Shown: positions 27,454-35,702 of the stretch, piece by piece
How the letters are laid out: every line of letters begins with the position of its first letter
Numbering within the stretch: position 1 is the first letter of the stretch
Assembly: GCF_019029495.1 (NCBI RefSeq)
Contig: NZ_JAERQM010000009.1
Location: 1 to 64,000 of the forward strand
DNA length: 64,000 bases
Origin: Falsiroseomonas oleicola
GTDB taxonomy: Bacteria > Pseudomonadota > Alphaproteobacteria > Acetobacterales > Acetobacteraceae
Direction of reading: 5' to 3'
Program-made: the position numbers and the translations under genes
The notes under the pieces: generated by a model
The model's input: the letters and a program-made list of their open reading frames with translations, nothing else
What the model was told of the DNA's origin: nothing
Databases searched by the model: none

Positions 27454-28176
27454 TTACTCCGTGCCGTCCTTCGGCTTCGCCTCGGCGAGCGAGGAAATGC
27501 CGCCATGGGCGCCGGACCAGCCCACCGGATCCTCCAGGAACTTCCGCACTTCCTTCAGCGCCGCTTCCGAGAAGTAGGGGCGTTCGCGGCAGACTTCCAG
27601 CACATCCCACCAGGTGCAGAGGTGGTGCAGGTTCAGCCCCATGGCCTTCATCTGCTCGAAGCTGCCGGGGAAGACGCCGTAGTAGAAGACCACGAAGGTG
27701 TGGTCGCAGATCGTGCCGGCTTCCCGCAGCGCATTGGCGAAGCGGATCTTCGAAGCGCCATCGGTGGTCAGGTCCTCCACCAGCAGGGTGCGCTGGCCGA
27801 CCGGAACCTCGCCCTCGATCTGGGCATTGCGGCCAAAGCCCTTGGGCTTCTTCCGGACATAGGCCATGGGGGCCATCATGCGGTCGGCGATCCAGGCGCC
27901 GAAGGGAATGCCGGCGGTCTCGCCGCCCACCACCACGTCGATGGATTCGTAGCCGATGTGCCGGCCGATCTTCTCCACCGCCAGGTCGCAGATGCGGTTG
28001 CGGGCGCGAGGGAAGGAGATGATCTTGCGGCAGTCGATATAGACCGGGCTCTTCCAGCCTGATGTGAAGGTATAGGGCTCCTCCGGCCGGAAATTCACCG
28101 CCTTGATCTCCAGCAGGATCCGCGCGGTGGTCAGGGCGGCGTCGCGGTCCCAGTCGGAGGCGTGCGGGATGGCCAT
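27454..28176 (-). CDS. pyrE: Orotate phosphoribosyltransferase
   Basis: The 240-residue protein has the PRPP-binding motif [14 protein letters not shown] and the OPRT features [15 protein letters not shown] and [17 protein letters not shown]. It joins orotate and PRPP to give OMP in pyrimidine synthesis. The ATG at 28176 gives the expected N-terminus. The open frame runs a further 1.2 kb upstream, but only as the antisense of another gene. It is the first gene of a minus-strand run that continues into the toxin-antitoxin pair. Confidence 0.93.
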   Translation of the reverse strand: MAIPHASDWDRDAALTTARILLEIKAVNFRPEEPYTFTSGWKSPVYIDCRKIISFPRARNRICDLAVEKIGRHIGYESIDVVVGGETAGIPFGAWIADRMMAPMAYVRKKPKGFGRNAQIEGEVPVGQRTLLVEDLTTDGASKIRFANALREAGTICDHTFVVFYYGVFPGSFEQMKAMGLNLHHLCTWWDVLEVCRERPYFSEAALKEVRKFLEDPVGWSGAHGGISSLAEAKPKDGTE

Positions 28177-28239
28177 TGTTGCGAGTTCCTCATGCGCGGA
28201 GCGATGCGCCGTTGGTAGCCCTGCGACGCGGCGCCGTCC

Positions 28240-29163
28240 ATGACGGTTGAACAGGTCTGGGTGCTGGCCGATCCGCGTGCCGGCACGGCGGCGCAGGCGC
28301 TGGGCATCGCGGAACGGCTGCCGGGGCCGCATCGGGTGGTGCCGCTGGAATGGGGGAAGCTGGCCCGGCTGCCCCTGCCTTTTCCCACTTTGCTGGGCCT
28401 GACCGGGCCAGCGCGTGCGGCTTTCGTGCCGCCCTGGCCGAGGCTGGTGATCTCCGCCGGGCGGCGGGCCGGGCCGGTGGCGCGCTGGCTCGGGCGGCGC
28501 GGGGCACGGGTGGTGAACTGCATGCGCGCGGCCGGGCATTTTGATCTTTCGGTCATCGGACGCCACGACGACCCGCCCGATTCGCCGGATGTGCTGCCGA
28601 TTCTGGGGGCCGCGCATCGCGTGACGCCGGCGCGCCTCGATGCGGCCCGGGCGGAATGGTCCGCGCTGGCAGCGCTGCCCGGGCCGCGGGTGGCGCTGCT
28701 GCTGGGTGGGCCGGTGCGGGGGGAGGGGTTGGACCCGGCCCTCGCGGCCGCCCTTGGAGCGCAGGTCGCGGGTTTTGCCGGCAGCGTCATGGCCAGCGCC
28801 AGCCGCCGTACCGGCGGGGCGGCGACCGAAGCCCTCGCGCAGGCGCTGTCCAGCGTGCCGCACCGCCTGCACCGCTGGGGCGGAACAGGCAAAAATCCGT
28901 ATCTCGGCTTCCTGGCCTGGGCGGACGTGGTGGTGGTCAGCGGCGACAGCGTCTCGATGCTGTCGGAGGCGCTGGTCGGCCCCGCGCCACTGTTCATCGC
29001 GCCGCTGGGCGGGGAGGGACGGCGGCATCTGGCGCTGCACCAAAGCCTCTATGCCGCCGGCCAGGCCCGGCCGCTGGACCAGGCGCCGGCGCCCTTCGCC
29101 CGGCCGCCTTTGGACGAGGTCGGGCGCGTTGCCGACGAAATCCTGGCGCGCGGATGGCTGTGA
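28240..29163 (+). CDS. Mitochondrial fission ELM1-like protein (DUF1022)
   Basis: The 307-residue protein has the family features [21 protein letters not shown] at the start, [18 protein letters not shown], and a late [11 protein letters not shown] motif. It resembles the nucleotide-sugar-binding half of GT-B glycosyltransferases. Plant ELM1 recruits a dynamin to mitochondria, while bacterial homologues are uncharacterised and may be envelope glycosyltransferases. It is divergent from pyrE (63-bp gap) and precedes msrQ by 38 bp. Confidence 0.75.
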   Translation: MTVEQVWVLADPRAGTAAQALGIAERLPGPHRVVPLEWGKLARLPLPFPTLLGLTGPARAAFVPPWPRLVISAGRRAGPVARWLGRRGARVVNCMRAAGHFDLSVIGRHDDPPDSPDVLPILGAAHRVTPARLDAARAEWSALAALPGPRVALLLGGPVRGEGLDPALAAALGAQVAGFAGSVMASASRRTGGAATEALAQALSSVPHRLHRWGGTGKNPYLGFLAWADVVVVSGDSVSMLSEALVGPAPLFIAPLGGEGRRHLALHQSLYAAGQARPLDQAPAPFARPPLDEVGRVADEILARGWL

Positions 29164-29201
29164 GGCGGAACCGGCGGCCCGCCGCCGGCGAAGCAGCCCG
29201 C

Positions 29202-30038
29202 ATGTCCAGCACCACCCTGACCGCCTTCCCCATGCCCTGGCGCGACCGCGCCGGCCGCTTTTCCTGGCTGCGCGCCTTGGTGCTGGCCTCGGCGCTGGCG
29301 CCCGGCCTGGTGCTGCTGGCCCTGCTCGCCACCGGCCAGATGGGCGCCGAGCCCTGGAAGGCGGCGACGCGGGAAGCCGGCACCCATGCACTGCGCTTCC
29401 TGCTGGTCTCGCTGGCGGTGACGCCGCTGCGCTACCTGGCGGACTGGCCGAAGGCGCTGACGCTGCGGCGCATGCTGGGGCTGGTGGCGCTGGGCTACGC
29501 GCTGCTGCACCTGCTGCTCTATGCCGGGCACATGGCCTGGGACCTGGCCGAGATCACCAGCGAAATCCTGCGGCGCTTCTACCTGACCCTCGGCTTTTGC
29601 GTGCTGCTGGGGCTGTGTGTGCTGGGCTGGACTTCGACCGATGGCTGGCAGCGGCGGCTCGGGCGGCGCTGGAAGCGGCTGCACAAGGGGGTCTATCTGC
29701 TCGCCGCGCTCGGCATCTTCCATGCCTTTCTCCAGGCGAAGTCCCGCGCCGATTCGACGGTGGTGCTGGCCGGGGTCTTCCTGTGGCTGATGGGATGGCG
29801 GCTGCTGCCGGGCTGGGCGCGGGCGCATGGCGCGGCGCTGGCCGGCCTGGCGGTGCTGGCCGCGCTTGGCGCGGCGGGTCTGGAATGGGGCTGGTATGCG
29901 GCGACCACCAACCTGCCCGCCGGGCGCATCCTGGCCGCCAACCTGGACCCGGCCGCCGGGTGGCGGCCGGCACAGGGGGTGCTTCTGGCGGGATTGGCGG
30001 TGGCGGCGCTCACCGAGCTGCGCCGCCGTCTTCGGTGA
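29202..30038 (+). CDS. msrQ: MsrQ-like heme-binding membrane subunit
   Basis: The 278-residue protein has about six transmembrane helices and the ferric-reductase-like features [31 protein letters not shown] (histidines that would ligate heme) and [15 protein letters not shown]. MsrQ passes electrons from the quinone pool to the periplasmic methionine sulfoxide reductase MsrP. No msrP gene is adjacent, and there are extra C-terminal helices (residues about 200-278). I start at ATG 29202. It ends 13 bp from the convergent ABC permease gene. Confidence 0.8.
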   Translation: MSSTTLTAFPMPWRDRAGRFSWLRALVLASALAPGLVLLALLATGQMGAEPWKAATREAGTHALRFLLVSLAVTPLRYLADWPKALTLRRMLGLVALGYALLHLLLYAGHMAWDLAEITSEILRRFYLTLGFCVLLGLCVLGWTSTDGWQRRLGRRWKRLHKGVYLLAALGIFHAFLQAKSRADSTVVLAGVFLWLMGWRLLPGWARAHGAALAGLAVLAALGAAGLEWGWYAATTNLPAGRILAANLDPAAGWRPAQGVLLAGLAVAALTELRRRLR

Positions 30039-30051
30039 AGACGGGCCGGGG

Positions 30052-30930
30052 TCACACCCCCGGCACGGTCACCTGCTGGTCGTTCTGGCCGCGCATGGCC
30101 CAGCCGGTGGTGCGGTTCTCGATGGCGACAGCAGCCACATACATCGCCACGCCCATCACCGCCGTCACGATCAGCCCGGCGAAGACCAGCGGCACGTCGA
30201 AGCGGCTGCTCGCCAAAATCATCAGATGGCCGATGCCCTTATTGGCCGCCACCGTCTCCGCGATGATGGAGCCGACGAAGGCCACCGTGATGGCGATCTT
30301 CAGCGAGGCAAAGAAATAGGGCATTGCCCGCGGCAGCCCGACCTTGCGGATGATGTCGGAAGGCCGCGCGCCCAGCGCCCGCAGCACGTCCCGAAGCTCC
30401 GGCTCCACGGTCGCGATGCCGGTCGCCACGTTCACCACGATCGGGAAAAAACTGATCATGAAGGCGGTGATGACGGCCGGCACGGTGCCGATGCCGAACC
30501 AGATCACCAGGATCGGCACCACGGCCACCTTCGGCACGGAGTTGAAGCCGATCAGCAGCGGATAAAGCCCGTGATACAGCAGCGAGGAACTGCCGATCGC
30601 GACCCCCAGCAGCAGCCCGAAGATGACCGCCAGGAAGAAGCCGATCAGCGTGGTCATCAGCGTCTGCCAGCTGTTGTCCAGCAGCGGCACCCACCACTTC
30701 ACCATGCTCTCGGCGATGGCGGACGGCGCCGGCAGCACGAATTGCTGCACGTTGAAGGCGCGGACCCCGATTTCCCAGATCACGAACATGCCGATGATGA
30801 CCAGCCAGGGCAGCCAGGCCTGAAGCCGGCGGCGGCGGCGCTGCGCCACGGCCAGCGCCATCAGCCGCCGCATGGCCTCCGGCGACATGGTGGCGTCGCC
30901 CACGGGGTGCAGGGTGCTCTCAGTGGCCAT
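30052..30930 (-). CDS. ABC transporter permease, SsuC/TauC type
   Basis: The 292-residue protein has a cytoplasmic N-terminus rich in arginine, about six transmembrane helices, and the EAA loop LRDVLRALGARPSDIIRKVGLPRAMPYFFASL. The family imports sulfonates, nitrate, taurine or pyrimidine precursors. It overlaps the ATPase gene upstream by 11 bp. No NMT1/SsuA-type receptor gene is adjacent, so the substrate cannot be inferred. Confidence 0.9.
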   Translation of the reverse strand: MATESTLHPVGDATMSPEAMRRLMALAVAQRRRRRLQAWLPWLVIIGMFVIWEIGVRAFNVQQFVLPAPSAIAESMVKWWVPLLDNSWQTLMTTLIGFFLAVIFGLLLGVAIGSSSLLYHGLYPLLIGFNSVPKVAVVPILVIWFGIGTVPAVITAFMISFFPIVVNVATGIATVEPELRDVLRALGARPSDIIRKVGLPRAMPYFFASLKIAITVAFVGSIIAETVAANKGIGHLMILASSRFDVPLVFAGLIVTAVMGVAMYVAAVAIENRTTGWAMRGQNDQQVTVPGV

Positions 30931-31729
30931 GGACGACCTCCTCGCCCTTGCGGGCGGCGCTGATATGTTCGCGCAGATCATGCACCATGGAGACGAATTC
31001 GGGCTTGAAGGTCGTCTCCAGCGTGCGCGGCCGCGGCAGGTCCACCACGCGTTCCGCGATGATCCGCCCGGGGCGGGACGACATGACCAGAACGCGATCT
31101 GCCAGATAGGCGGCTTCGCGCAGGTCATGCGTCACCAGGATCACGGTCGGCTTCCGCGCCATCCACACATCCTGAAGCACCGCCCAGAGATCCTCCCGCG
31201 TGAAGATGTCCAGCGCGGCGAAGGGCTCGTCCAGCATCAGCAAAGCAGGTTCATGGATCAGCGCGCGGCACAGGCTGGCGCGCTGCTGCATGCCGCCCGA
31301 AAGCTCATGCGGGAATTTCTTGTCGAAGCCGCCGAGGCCGACCAGCCTCAGCAGGTCCTGCGCCTTCGCCTCATACATCGCGCGCTGGGCGCGCAGCTGG
31401 CGGCGATGCGGCTCCACCACTTCCAGCGGCAGCATCACGTTGTCGATGATGTTGCGCCAGGGCAGCAGGGTCGGATTCTGGAAGGCCATGCCGGCGATGG
31501 ACAGCGGCCCGTCCACTTCCTGCCCCGCGACCAGCAGCGTGCCGGCGGTGGCGGGCCAGAGGCCGGTGACCAGCTTCATCAGGGTCGACTTGCCGCAGCC
31601 CGAGGGGCCGACCACGGCGATGAACTCGCCCTTGCCGACCGACAGCGTGGCGTTCTGCAAGGCCAGCGTGCCCTCCACGCCGCCATAGCGCATGGCCACA
31701 TTGTTGATCTCGACGAAAGGTCGCTCCAT
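30920..31729 (-). CDS. ABC transporter ATPase, SsuB/TauB type
   Basis: The 269-residue ATPase has Walker A GPSGCGKST, Q-loop FQNPTLLPWRN, signature LSGGMQQR, Walker B LLMLDEPFAALD and H-loop VTHD. It powers the permease downstream. The ATG at 31729 gives a standard N-terminus MERPFVEINNV. It is the first gene of a two-gene operon. The 176 bp upstream, towards mepA, hold no gene. Confidence 0.92.
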   Translation of the reverse strand: MERPFVEINNVAMRYGGVEGTLALQNATLSVGKGEFIAVVGPSGCGKSTLMKLVTGLWPATAGTLLVAGQEVDGPLSIAGMAFQNPTLLPWRNIIDNVMLPLEVVEPHRRQLRAQRAMYEAKAQDLLRLVGLGGFDKKFPHELSGGMQQRASLCRALIHEPALLMLDEPFAALDIFTREDLWAVLQDVWMARKPTVILVTHDLREAAYLADRVLVMSSRPGRIIAERVVDLPRPRTLETTFKPEFVSMVHDLREHISAARKGEEVVHGH

Positions 31730-31905
31730 CCGATTTCCCCGGCCCTTCCCGTTGGCGTGACGACGCGCGCGCGGTCCTGTGTGCGACAGGCGACGGGGCT
31801 GGCGCAAGACGCGCTGCGGCGCACAAGGCGCCGTTGAGGCAGGAATGGGCGATTTTCTGGCGCGCGATCGGGCAGACCGCCCGCTTTGGCGTCACCGATA
31901 CCGCA

Positions 31906-32760
31906 TCACCGGCCCAGCATCACCGCCTGGCAGGCGAGCGGCAGGCGGGGCGGCGGGCCGGGGCGGGCGGGGCGGCGGGGCGGGCTGCGCGCCTCCTCGC
32001 TGAACCACCAGTCCAGCGAGGCGTCGCAGCCATCGCCGGGCGGCGGCGGGCCGATGTCGCGGCATTCCGGGCTGCCGGGCGGGCAGCGCAGGCGGATGTG
32101 CATATGGCTGTCATGGCCGCGCCAGGGCCGCACGCGCCGCAGCCAGGGCGCGCCGGCATGGTCGGCGCAGAGCCGTCGCTTGATGGCGGGGTTCACCAGC
32201 AGCCGGTCCAGCCCCGGCGCCTCCGCCGCGATGCGGATCAGCGTGGCATGGCGCGCGGTCCAGCGGCCGGGGTCCACATCCTGCCCATCGGCGCGGACCA
32301 GGGAGGGGATGGTCAGATCCTCCCGCATCGCCGCGGGCACGCGGGGTTTCGGCCGCAGGTCGAGCCAGATGTCCACATCCAGCCCGCTCTGGTGGCTCGC
32401 ATGGCCCCAGGGCATCGGCCCGCCGCGCGGCTGCGCCAAGTCGCCGATCCAAAGGTCGGGCAGCCCCGCCGCCTGCGCCCGCCCGGCGACATGGGCCACG
32501 AGTTGCAGCGTGGCGGGATGCCCCCAGTGCCGGTTGCGGGAGGTGCGGACGGCCTGCCAGCCCGGCCCCTCCGGCGCCAGCGCCTGGGCGCCGGCGAGGC
32601 AGCCCAGGTTGGTCGTGCCGATGGACCGCGCCGGCCCGGCATTCGGCCGCGCCAGGGCCGCCCAATCCGCCGCGCGGGCAGGTGGCCCCTGTTGCGCCAG
32701 GGCGGCGGGGGCCAGCGCCAGCAGGAACACGGCGAGGGGCAAGGCGAGGGTGCGGTTCAT
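31906..32760 (-). CDS. mepA: Penicillin-insensitive murein endopeptidase
   Basis: The 284-residue protein has a signal peptide (ending AALAQ) and the MepA metal-site motifs HWGHPATLQL, MPWGHASHQSGLDVDIWL and RGHDSHMHIRL. It cuts D-alanyl-meso-diaminopimelyl cross-links in peptidoglycan in the periplasm. The C-terminus extends about 30 residues beyond the last motif as a proline/arginine-rich tail ([14 protein letters not shown]). I start at ATG 32760, where the signal peptide begins. Confidence 0.9.
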   Translation of the reverse strand: MNRTLALPLAVFLLALAPAALAQQGPPARAADWAALARPNAGPARSIGTTNLGCLAGAQALAPEGPGWQAVRTSRNRHWGHPATLQLVAHVAGRAQAAGLPDLWIGDLAQPRGGPMPWGHASHQSGLDVDIWLDLRPKPRVPAAMREDLTIPSLVRADGQDVDPGRWTARHATLIRIAAEAPGLDRLLVNPAIKRRLCADHAGAPWLRRVRPWRGHDSHMHIRLRCPPGSPECRDIGPPPPGDGCDASLDWWFSEEARSPPRRPARPGPPPRLPLACQAVMLGR

Positions 32761-32955
32761 GTGCGGATGATGCTGCCACCCGCCGGCGGCCTCAAGCCGG
32801 GGCAACACAACCCAGGCTGGTTCCAGACGGTCACATCGCGGTCAAGTTGCGGCACCGGGCCGCTAATTGCGCCATATTCCAATGCGACAAGGGCGCGTCA
32901 CGAGGATGCCTGGGGCGCGGTGGACCGGGTGGCGGCGAGGGATGGAGCTAGGGAT

Positions 32956-33957
32956 TTGGGCCGTTATCTGGTGACCGGCGGGGCCGGCTATGTGGGCAGC
33001 CATATCGTTCTCGCGCTGCGTGACCGTGGCGATGAGGTCGTCGTGCTGGACGACCTCTCCAAGGGCCATGCCGCCGCGGTGCCGGAAGGGGTGCGGCTGG
33101 TGGCGGGCCGCTGCGAGGATCGTCGCGCCTTGGCCGAGGCCTTCGGCAGCGGACGCTTCGACGCGGTGCTGCATTTCGCCGCCCTCTCCCTGGTCGGCGA
33201 CAGCATGCGCGACCCGCTGCGCTACATGTCGGAGAATCTGGCCACCCTCTCCGCCGTGGCGCAGGCTGCCGTGCAGCACGACTGCCTACGGCTGGTCATG
33301 TCCTCCACCGCCGCGCTGTTCGGCTTTCCCGAGCGGATTCCGATCGACGAGGACCAGCGCCTCGGCCCGGTCTCGCCCTATGGCGAGAGCAAGCTGATGT
33401 GTGAGCGGGCGCTGGAATGGGCCGAGAAGATCCACGGGCTGCGCTTCGCCTCCCTGCGCTACTTCAACGCCGCCGGCGCCGACCCGGAAGGCCGGGCTGG
33501 GGAGGATCACGATCCGGAGACGCATCTGGTGCCGCTGGCCATCGACGCGGCGCTGGGCCTCCGGCCGCCGCTGATGGTCTTCGGCACGGACTACCCGACG
33601 CCGGATGGCACCGGCGTGCGGGATTATGTGCATGTGACGGATCTGGCCGATGCGCATCTGCGCGTGCTGCCGCTGCTGGAGACGCGGTCGGTTCGCTACA
33701 ACCTGGGCAATGGCACCGGCTATTCGGTGCGCGAGGTGATCGACACGGTGGCGCGCGTCAGCGGCCGCGCCGTGCCGCACGCGCTGGGTCCGCGGCGGGA
33801 GGGGGACCCGGCGGTGCTGGTCGCCTCCTCCGCCCGCCTGCGGGCCGAGACCGGCTGGTCGCCGCGCTTCCCGAAGCTGGAGGATATCGTGCGCACGGCC
33901 TGGGACTGGCGCCTGGCCCATCCCCAGGGCTATGCGAAGGACCGCAAGGCGGCCTGA
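32956..33957 (+). CDS. galE: UDP-glucose 4-epimerase
   Basis: The 333-residue extended short-chain dehydrogenase has the NAD-binding loop LVTGGAGYVGSH at its start, the active-site serine/threonine in MSSTAALFG, and YGESK (Tyr-x-x-x-Lys). It interconverts UDP-glucose and UDP-galactose for exopolysaccharide or LPS. The start is a TTG at 32956, eight bases after GGAG. No ATG or GTG lies between this and the Rossmann strand. The frame stays open far upstream, but that is the antisense of mepA. Confidence 0.9.
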   Translation: MGRYLVTGGAGYVGSHIVLALRDRGDEVVVLDDLSKGHAAAVPEGVRLVAGRCEDRRALAEAFGSGRFDAVLHFAALSLVGDSMRDPLRYMSENLATLSAVAQAAVQHDCLRLVMSSTAALFGFPERIPIDEDQRLGPVSPYGESKLMCERALEWAEKIHGLRFASLRYFNAAGADPEGRAGEDHDPETHLVPLAIDAALGLRPPLMVFGTDYPTPDGTGVRDYVHVTDLADAHLRVLPLLETRSVRYNLGNGTGYSVREVIDTVARVSGRAVPHALGPRREGDPAVLVASSARLRAETGWSPRFPKLEDIVRTAWDWRLAHPQGYAKDRKAA

Positions 33958-33981
33958 GGGGCCGCCCCCAAGGTCGGCCCC
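33958..33981. terminator. Terminator candidate, galE / 99-residue gene
   Basis: Inverted repeat GGGGCCG (33958-33964) and CGGCCCC (33975-33981) with a 10-base loop lies in the convergent gap directly after the galE stop. There is no T run. Confidence 0.4.
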
Positions 33982-34002
33982 CCGACTTCAGCTCCCCCGA
34001 CG

Positions 34003-34302
34003 TCAGCCGTTGAAGCGGAAGGCGCCGGCCACCTGGTCCGGCGCGGCCTCGGCCTGCTGCTGCTGGGCCTGCTGCGTCTGCATCGTCTCCCGCGCCTTGG
34101 CCTCGATCTGCCGGGTCACCTCCATCAGCACCTTGGCCAGGTTCGGCAGTTGCAGCACCGGCAGGACCAGCAGGGCGGAGGGTTCCGGCTTGTTGTCCTT
34201 GGAACTGGCGGCGGTCTGCGCGCCGAGGGTGATGCGCGCCACGCCGCTGGCGACATGCACGTCGATGATGCCATCGGCGAAGACGGTGGGAAGGGTGGTC
34301 AT
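34003..34302 (-). CDS. 99-residue protein of unknown function
   Basis: A small soluble protein begins with a beta-rich half (VFADGIIDVHVASGVARITLG) and continues with a hydrophobic helix (LLVLPVLQLPNLAKVLMEV) and a Gln/Ala-rich tail. I do not recognise it; similar small proteins with this start appear near alphaproteobacterial secretion genes in general experience. It begins 11 bp after the hlyD stop on the same strand, so it is probably the last gene of the secretion operon and may be a secretion accessory factor. Confidence 0.7.
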   Translation of the reverse strand: MTTLPTVFADGIIDVHVASGVARITLGAQTAASSKDNKPEPSALLVLPVLQLPNLAKVLMEVTRQIEAKARETMQTQQAQQQQAEAAPDQVAGAFRFNG

Positions 34303-34313
34303 CGGCTGGTTCC

Positions 34314-35702
34314 TTACTGTTCGCGGAAAGCGCGGTGGAAGCTGTCGATCAGCGGCTGGAGCATGTAGCGGGCGAAGGTGCGTTCCCCGGTCTGGATCTG
34401 CGCCTCCACCGCCATGCCGGCCCGCAAGGTCATGCCTTCCAGCGCCGTGAGCTGATCCTCGTCGAGCTGGATCTGCACGCGGTAATAGCTGAGGCCACGC
34501 CGCTCATCCTCCGTGACGTCGGAGGCGACGAAGGTGACGTGGCCGTGCAGATAGGGCACGACGCGCTGCTTGAAGGCGGGCAGGCGGATTTCGGCCTGCA
34601 GACCCTGATGCACCACGTCGATGTCGTTGGGCTGCACATGCACTTCCGCGATGATGCGGTCCCGCGCCGGCACCAGGTCCATCACCGCATCACCCGGCCG
34701 CACCACGGCACCCAGGGTGAAGACGCGCAGGTTCAGCACGATGCCGGCCTCCGGCGCCGTGATCTCGAGCCGGGTGGAGACATTCTCCGCCGCGCGCAGC
34801 CGTTCCTGCACCTCCGCAAGCCGCACCCGGACCTCCCGCAATTCGGTCGAGGCCTCCTGCGTCCGCGTATTGCCGATGCGCTCCATCTCCCGCCCGGCCT
34901 CCTCGATCTGGGCGCGGGAGCGGAGGATCTGGTTGGTGATGTCGGTGATATTGCCCTCGGTGGAGGCCACCTGGCGCTGCAGCGCCAGCAATTGCGGCAG
35001 TCGGGCGAGGCCCTGGCGCAGCAGTTCCGCCGTATTGCGCTCCTCCGCCCGCAGCAGCACCAGCATGCGGCGCTGGGCGTTCATCTGGCCCTCGGCGGCA
35101 GCGATGGTGGCGTTGTGCTGGTCGATCCGCGAGCGCAGCACCTGCATCTGGCTCTCCAGCGCCGTGCGCCGCGCCGCGAACAGGGCGATCTGGCCGGAGA
35201 CGACCTCCGCCGCGCGGGGCTCGGCCGAGGCGCGCAGGTCGGGCGGGAAGGCGATGTCGCTGCGATCCTCCAGCTCCGCCGTCAGCCGCGCATCCTGCGC
35301 CAGCAGTGCCCAGCGCTGGCTGCGCAGCGTCTCGGTCTGCTGCTCCGCCTGGGGCTGGTCGAGGCGCAGCAGCACCTGGCCTGCGGTGACGGCATCGCCG
35401 TCGCGCACCAGGATGTCGCGCACGATGCCGCCCTCGAAATGCTGGATGGTGCGGCGCGTGCCTTCCACCTTCAACTGACCCGGCGCGATCGCGGCCTCGG
35501 CCAGCGGCACGGTGCTGGCCCAGAGGCCGAGGCCGACCACGAAGATGGCGAGGATGGCATAGCCGATCAGCATCGGCGCGCGGGTGCGCGGCTGCGGGGC
35601 ATCCAGGATCAGCGCCGCCTCGGCGGGCTGCCACAAAGCGGGCGGCGCGGCGGCGGGGCGGGGGACGATGCTGCCGATCGGCTGGGACACGACCTCGCTC
35701 AT
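34314..35702 (-). CDS. Type I secretion membrane fusion protein (HlyD/PrtE family)
   Basis: The 462-residue protein has a cytoplasmic N-terminus, one transmembrane helix (about 44-66, IGYAILAIFVVGLGLWAS), a barrel half starting LKVEGTRRTIQHFEGGIV, long coiled-coil helices, and a C-terminal barrel half. HlyD links the inner-membrane ABC exporter to TolC. The start overlaps the ABC gene stop by 4 bp. The tolC gene at 11687 is the likely outer-membrane partner. Confidence 0.92.
   Translation of the reverse strand: MSEVVSQPIGSIVPRPAAAPPALWQPAEAALILDAPQPRTRAPMLIGYAILAIFVVGLGLWASTVPLAEAAIAPGQLKVEGTRRTIQHFEGGIVRDILVRDGDAVTAGQVLLRLDQPQAEQQTETLRSQRWALLAQDARLTAELEDRSDIAFPPDLRASAEPRAAEVVSGQIALFAARRTALESQMQVLRSRIDQHNATIAAAEGQMNAQRRMLVLLRAEERNTAELLRQGLARLPQLLALQRQVASTEGNITDITNQILRSRAQIEEAGREMERIGNTRTQEASTELREVRVRLAEVQERLRAAENVSTRLEITAPEAGIVLNLRVFTLGAVVRPGDAVMDLVPARDRIIAEVHVQPNDIDVVHQGLQAEIRLPAFKQRVVPYLHGHVTFVASDVTEDERRGLSYYRVQIQLDEDQLTALEGMTLRAGMAVEAQIQTGERTFARYMLQPLIDSFHRAFREQ

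Noticed and set aside
28204-29391. A 645-residue protein fused to the front of PyrE
   Set aside because: The upstream part is the antisense of the ELM1-like and msrQ genes, is low in complexity, and pyrE has its own ATG at the expected place.
31834-32955. A long N-terminal extension of GalE
   Set aside because: It is antisense to mepA. The NAD-binding strand begins right after the TTG at 32956, which has a ribosome-binding site.
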